Positions 18,090 through 21,775 of a stretch of DNA of 21,775 bases are shown piece by piece. The position numbers were made by a program, and so were the translations under genes. Each line of letters begins with the position of its first letter. The first letter of the stretch is position 1. This DNA is from Plakobranchus ocellatus. Lineage: Eukaryota; Mollusca; Gastropoda; Plakobranchidae. Location of the stretch: positions 49,864-71,638 of the forward strand of contig BLXT01004463.1 of assembly GCA_019648995.1 (NCBI GenBank), in the 5' to 3' direction. The notes beneath the pieces were generated by a model, which saw only the letters and a program-made list of their open reading frames with translations, was not told the origin of the DNA and did not search any database.

Positions 18090-18645
18090 GTAACAAAACT
18101 AGACTTGGGGATTGCTTTTGAATGCACGTCAACTGGAGAATTCTAGAAAGAACCAGTTTAGGGAAGTTTACTTATGCAAAGCGAACGAGAATTCTTTACG
18201 TAAAGGAACGTGACTCATGTTCTATTTTTAGTCCAAGGATTTCCCTCATGTCATTTCGAAGAATGCTTTTTTGTTATTTTAGGATTATGATGTAATGTTC
18301 TAAATCTATATTTTCGAACATTCTACGCTTGAATTATGGGATAGATTTCCAGATATTTGTAGAGTTTTCTTTTCAAAAAAAAGTATAAATACCGGGAGAA
18401 GATTGGTGAAAGTATCACACAGAGTAGGCAGAGAGTTCATAGAGATCACACAGAGTACGCAGAGAGTTCACAGAGATCACAGAGATTGCAGCGAAATCAT
18501 TGTATAGCAATTACGCAGATTCATAGAGTTAGATGTAGTTTTTTTGTTGTTTTTTTTTTTTACCGACGGCCTATGTGATTATTGTTTGACTTGATTTCCT
18601 GCTGTTGAGTTAAATAAACTCATTATTTTTACATTTTTCACACAA
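18090..18645 (+). mobile_element. Possible solo LTR of a retrotransposon
   Basis: The stretch begins TGTAACAAAAC near 18090. It has a well-formed TATA box (GTATAAATACCGGG, 18382-18395) and an AATAAA at 18613-18618 about 230 bp further on, and a TTTTTCACACA-type end follows. TATA plus poly(A) signal at this spacing is the plan of an LTR (U3-R-U5). Three copies of a 31-bp repeat (CACACAGAGTA.GCAGAGAG) start at 18416, 18447 and 18478. I could not find matching target-site duplications, so the borders are uncertain; a host promoter or unrelated repeat is possible. Confidence 0.3.
18416..18491. repeat. 31-bp tandem repeat, about 2.5 copies
   Basis: Units start at 18416, 18447 and 18478 with the last partial. 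The two full copies differ by two bases. It lies just after the TATA-like box, so it may be in a transcribed leader. Confidence 0.85.
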
Positions 18646-18706
18646 TCTCCAGCGTTCCATTATTTTCAGCTAGATCTATATAGATCTAAAGAACTCAACA
18701 TCTCAC

Positions 18707-18787
<81 letters not shown>

Positions 18788-18794
18788 GAAATAG

Positions 18795-18857
<63 letters not shown>

Positions 18858-18880
18858 AAGAGAGATATAGAGAGACAGAG
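18707..18880. repeat. (GATA)n then (GA)n compound microsatellite, right copy
   Basis: Same order and same following sequence as 690-880, so it belongs to the same interspersed repeat. Confidence 0.95.
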
Positions 18881-18889
18881 AGTGAGAAG

Positions 18890-21775
18890 AGTTTTCACCT
18901 TCACATTAAGTCTTGTCTCAAGTGGATGATTTTCGAAAAGTCAGTAGTTCAATTTTTTTCAATTTTGTTTTACATTATTTATTCCACCCTATGATTTTTT
19001 AACCAAACCAAAATATTTGTTACCGTTGCCACCATTAATGCATTAGCCTACTTTGCATGTTTATTACAAATTCAGTGATGCATCCCCACAGTTTGAAGCA
19101 GAAGGTAAACATGAAATGTTTTTAGTTACTACTGTAAGCTACAACGCTTAAGCTTTATTTTGATACCAAGCTTATATAAATGCGTAAATTTTTGGCTGAG
19201 ATATGCGAAGTTTAGTAAGGGAAAAACCCGCTCTATAGAAATTCAAAGTTTTGAGAAAATCAACCGTTTGGATTTACAAAACAGTTACATAGCAACGGGT
19301 ATGTTCTAATAGCGCCACAAATATGGAATTTGGCAGAGAGGTTGACCCTATTAACATCTATGTTTACACCGAATGTCAAACAAATCTATAGGTATCATTC
19401 TATATCATGGCATGCTACACACCAGGTATCAGTTTTAAAGAACGACGAAAAAGAAAACAATGAGAAAAAAATGAAGATGAAATAAGTCTTTGAAATGAAA
19501 GATGTATTTTTTTTAACCCTGCTCATTTTAATGAAGCAATTCATTTATAAAACAAATGCAAAGATGTTTTTCTTGATTGGAATCATAGAGTCACAATTCA
19601 TTTCGGCAAACATGAATGGGCGGTTTCAAATGTAATTGAATAATACACCTTGGTATAAAACATCAGCAATTTTTTTGCAAAAAAGAAAATGTTGACTTTT
19701 CTTTTAATCTTCAATCCATTTCTCTTCTATAAAAAAATTATTTAATCAAACAATACAGCATTTATAATTCTTCATCGTCCTGATCCTCATCTAATTCTGA
19801 ATCTTGCTCTTTAGCCGTGTCTGCTAGGCCAACGCCCACCTCAGCTTTCGGCATTGGCCTAGGTCTATCATTAGACCCTTCTCCAAAATCACCTTCTATT
19901 TCTTCTTCCCCTCTCTCTATACCTGCATACGTTTTTTTTATTCCCCACTCTCTGAAAGATATTCCTCAGATAAATGCCTGAACCTTCCCTCGTCTACAAC
20001 ACTATTGTAATTAAGAATCTCTAGCTGACTTGAGGGCTTTCACTGATCGTTTCTGCTTTTGTCGCGTTTTTCATCAACACTAGACTACAGAGCTCTACTT
20101 TCTAGGTCAAACAGTCACATGACAGGCTCGATAATTCTCTTACTGGAGGGGAATTCCCGTGGTTGCCAGCTAAAACCAGATAGTTTACGAACTTCCCTTT
20201 TAAAGTATAGAATGCTGATTCTTTGCTTATGAAAAAAGAAATAGTTACTATAAATAGAAAGATCGGGTTTTACCGTTAACGATACGATGACACCAAACAA
20301 GACTAGGTTAACCTTTGAGAATAGTTTAATCAGGCCGTTGAAAATGGCTCAATTAATGGGGAAAAAATACGTAAGAACTCGACTATTGTCTTTTAAAAAA
20401 CAGCAAACTTAACGGTATTCTCTGGTAAATTTAAGTTTTTTTTTTTGTGTTCTAAACCAAAGTTTAATGGTTAAACTAGTCATTTAAACAAAAAAAAAAT
20501 TAAGCCTAAAAAAAGGGTGTTACGTATTTTTGGCCCATTGCTCAAAATAGCCCTCGGCACCAAGTGCCCCGAATCGTTGGGATGTGTCACATTGGTTAAG
20601 TTTTACGATCTTGTCGATGCAGTGGTGATTAAAGGAAATGAAATTTATATAGTAAAAGAATGCAACCACTAACTCAAACTTATTAGAAGACATTAGACAG
20701 CACAGAGTATACGTACAAACGGCATACCCTTTAGGCTTTATCAAATAAAGGACAATAGATGGGAAAATATTAAGAAGAAGCTCTCTTGCCTTTAGCGTCA
20801 TTTTCATTTTCAGTGCTAAACAGTACATGTATACAGGAAGTATGTATCCATTCCTTCACTGTAAATTTTAAGGGAAAAAAAATCAATGTCTATACTTTAA
20901 AAAAATGAGGGGGGGGGGTGTTTTTTTTTTTGTTTTTGTTTTTTTTTTAATAGTCATAATAAATATTGATAGCTGGAATCAAAATCAGAATTTCCGCAAC
21001 CAGTCGCCATGGAGAACCAAGAATAGGATAGTAAGATGGCGGTACGGCCATAACTTGATGACATTGGACAGACTCATAGTAAACATCTATGTTTTGACTA
21101 TATAACTATAACAATTGCTCTCTTTAGCGTATTTAGACTTTGCTGAACATCGCAAATTCTCAAAACTGTTACGATCTTTTTGCAGAAGCAAAAAAGATGG
21201 TTAATGAAACACTATGTCTTGTTATAATCTTTTTGTAAAAGAAAAATATAGCCAACGAGACATTATGCCTTTTTTTTTCGTTGGTTCTGGCACAGGCGTA
21301 AAAAATGCTAGAAAACATTTAGATGATTTTATCCCAAGCACATTTTTACAATACTTTTGGAGGGAAAATATGAAAGCAAGGAAAAAGAAGCAGGCTAACA
21401 ATAAGATAAAACAAGCCAAAAATAAATAAAGAGAATTAAATGTATAATTTTACTGATTATAATTATTTTTCTAGAACAAGAAAGTTTACAAATTAAAGGA
21501 GAACCCGTTGTTTAAATCGAACATCAAAAAGAGTTTATAATAGTGTAATCTAGTTGCAAAATTAATGATTTATTAACTCAGGAGTATTAAAATGAAGCTA
21601 TATAATTTTTAATCTTTGGCTAGTATGTAGATTGTGCACTATGTGTGTGTGTGTGTTTTTATTTTTTTCTAAAACTCTTTCTTTCAGCAATAAATTCAAT
21701 TCCTTATTTAATCATTGATTTTGCTGCAAGTGTAACAACAAAACAATAGTTTAGTGTGGTGGTACTTGGAACTCG
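18890..21775 (+). repeat. Interspersed repeat, right copy, with about 1.5 kb inserted
   Basis: 18890-19030 matches 890-1040. The match then stops and resumes at about 20580 (matching 1135-1420), running on through the block CGCAACCAGTCGCCATGGAG at about 20995 to the window end. The last part, 20955-21775, is the uninterrupted copy of the repeat that the Polinton hit and so serves as its empty site. The intervening 19030-20580 has no counterpart in the left copy, so it was either inserted here or lost there. A GT tract lies near 21641-21655. Confidence 0.75.
19762..20300 (-). pseudogene. Decayed coding fragment with acidic C-terminus, family unknown
   Basis: On the minus strand a single frame reads from about 20300 through FKREVRKLSGFSWQPREF and FDLESRAL, then VDEKRDKSRNDQ, then LEILNYNSVVDEGRF and HLSEEYLSESGE. 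It crosses three in-frame stops (TGA 20115-20117, then a TAG and a TGA) before TAA 19938-19940. At an eight-T run (19932-19939) the frame shifts and goes on through REWGIKKTYAG and IERGEEEIEGD to the acidic end LDEDQDDEEL and TAA 19762. The composition (charged, few repeats) is unlike the surrounding AT-rich DNA and argues for past coding. I do not recognise the protein. It lies in the 1.5-kb segment missing from the left repeat copy, so it may belong to a transposon or a retroposed host gene. Confidence 0.45.

Noticed and set aside
18695..18904. 69-codon Ser/Leu/Ile frame
   Set aside because: Translated microsatellite only.
20115..21429. Short frames in the right flank (for example 20520-20828, 20905-21105, 21214-21429)
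   Set aside because: They lie in the repeat family, have low-complexity starts or ends, and no recognisable motif; the left repeat copy does not preserve them.

Overview
The window is metazoan genomic DNA. It is AT-rich, crowded with microsatellites (GATA, GAGA, TA, TCA) and old interspersed repeats, and has no operon-like host genes. The repeat style would suit a mollusc or another aquatic invertebrate, but that placement is a guess. The centrepiece is one essentially full-length Polinton/Maverick element (the capsid-encoding kind also called adintovirus-like), at 2062-16961 (14,900 bp). It is bounded by long inverted terminal repeats (TIRs, about 680 bp left and 600 bp right) and by a 6-bp target-site duplication (AACATT / AATATT). 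It lies inside a host repeat, and an uninterrupted copy of that repeat at about 20955-21775 serves as the empty site. Layout: 1-650 holds a decayed non-LTR retrotransposon reverse-transcriptase fragment on the minus strand. 690-2061 holds microsatellites and partial copies of the host repeat. The element's left arm has the TIR, then about 1.5 kb without a gene. A tightly packed minus-strand block follows, read from right to left: packaging ATPase (10776-11402), small basic protein with hydrophobic tail (10462-10779), conserved unknown gene (9733-10444), DDE integrase with a C-terminal chromodomain remnant (8712-9729), small membrane-type protein (8435-8692), penton-like single jelly-roll protein (7653-8432), Px-like core protein (7330-7653), double jelly-roll major capsid protein (5946-7248) and adenain-like cysteine protease (5488-5943). 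After a 374-bp gap comes a 288-residue protein with an HLH motif that might be a HUH-nuclease relative (4247-5113). On the plus strand a protein-primed family B DNA polymerase with N-terminal zinc fingers fills 11507-15818, divergent from the ATPase. A short non-coding stretch and the right TIR close the element. The gene set describes a self-synthesising virus-like transposon. PolB would copy the linear genome from a protein primer at the TIR ends, integrase would insert it, the two capsid proteins plus Px would build the particle, ATPase would package DNA and adenain would mature the virion. The copy is dead. PolB, MCP, the unknown gene, integrase, penton and ATPase carry nonsense codons, frameshifts or a lost start codon, while Px, adenain, the two small proteins and the 288-residue protein remain open. 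To the right, 16962-17655 finishes the interrupted host repeat. 18090-18645 looks like a solo LTR (TATA box, then AATAAA). 18707-21775 is another long copy of the repeat family with about 1.5 kb inserted, and that insert contains a decayed, acidic-tailed coding fragment of unknown origin. All calls come from reading the sequence and from recall of family features; no searches were run.
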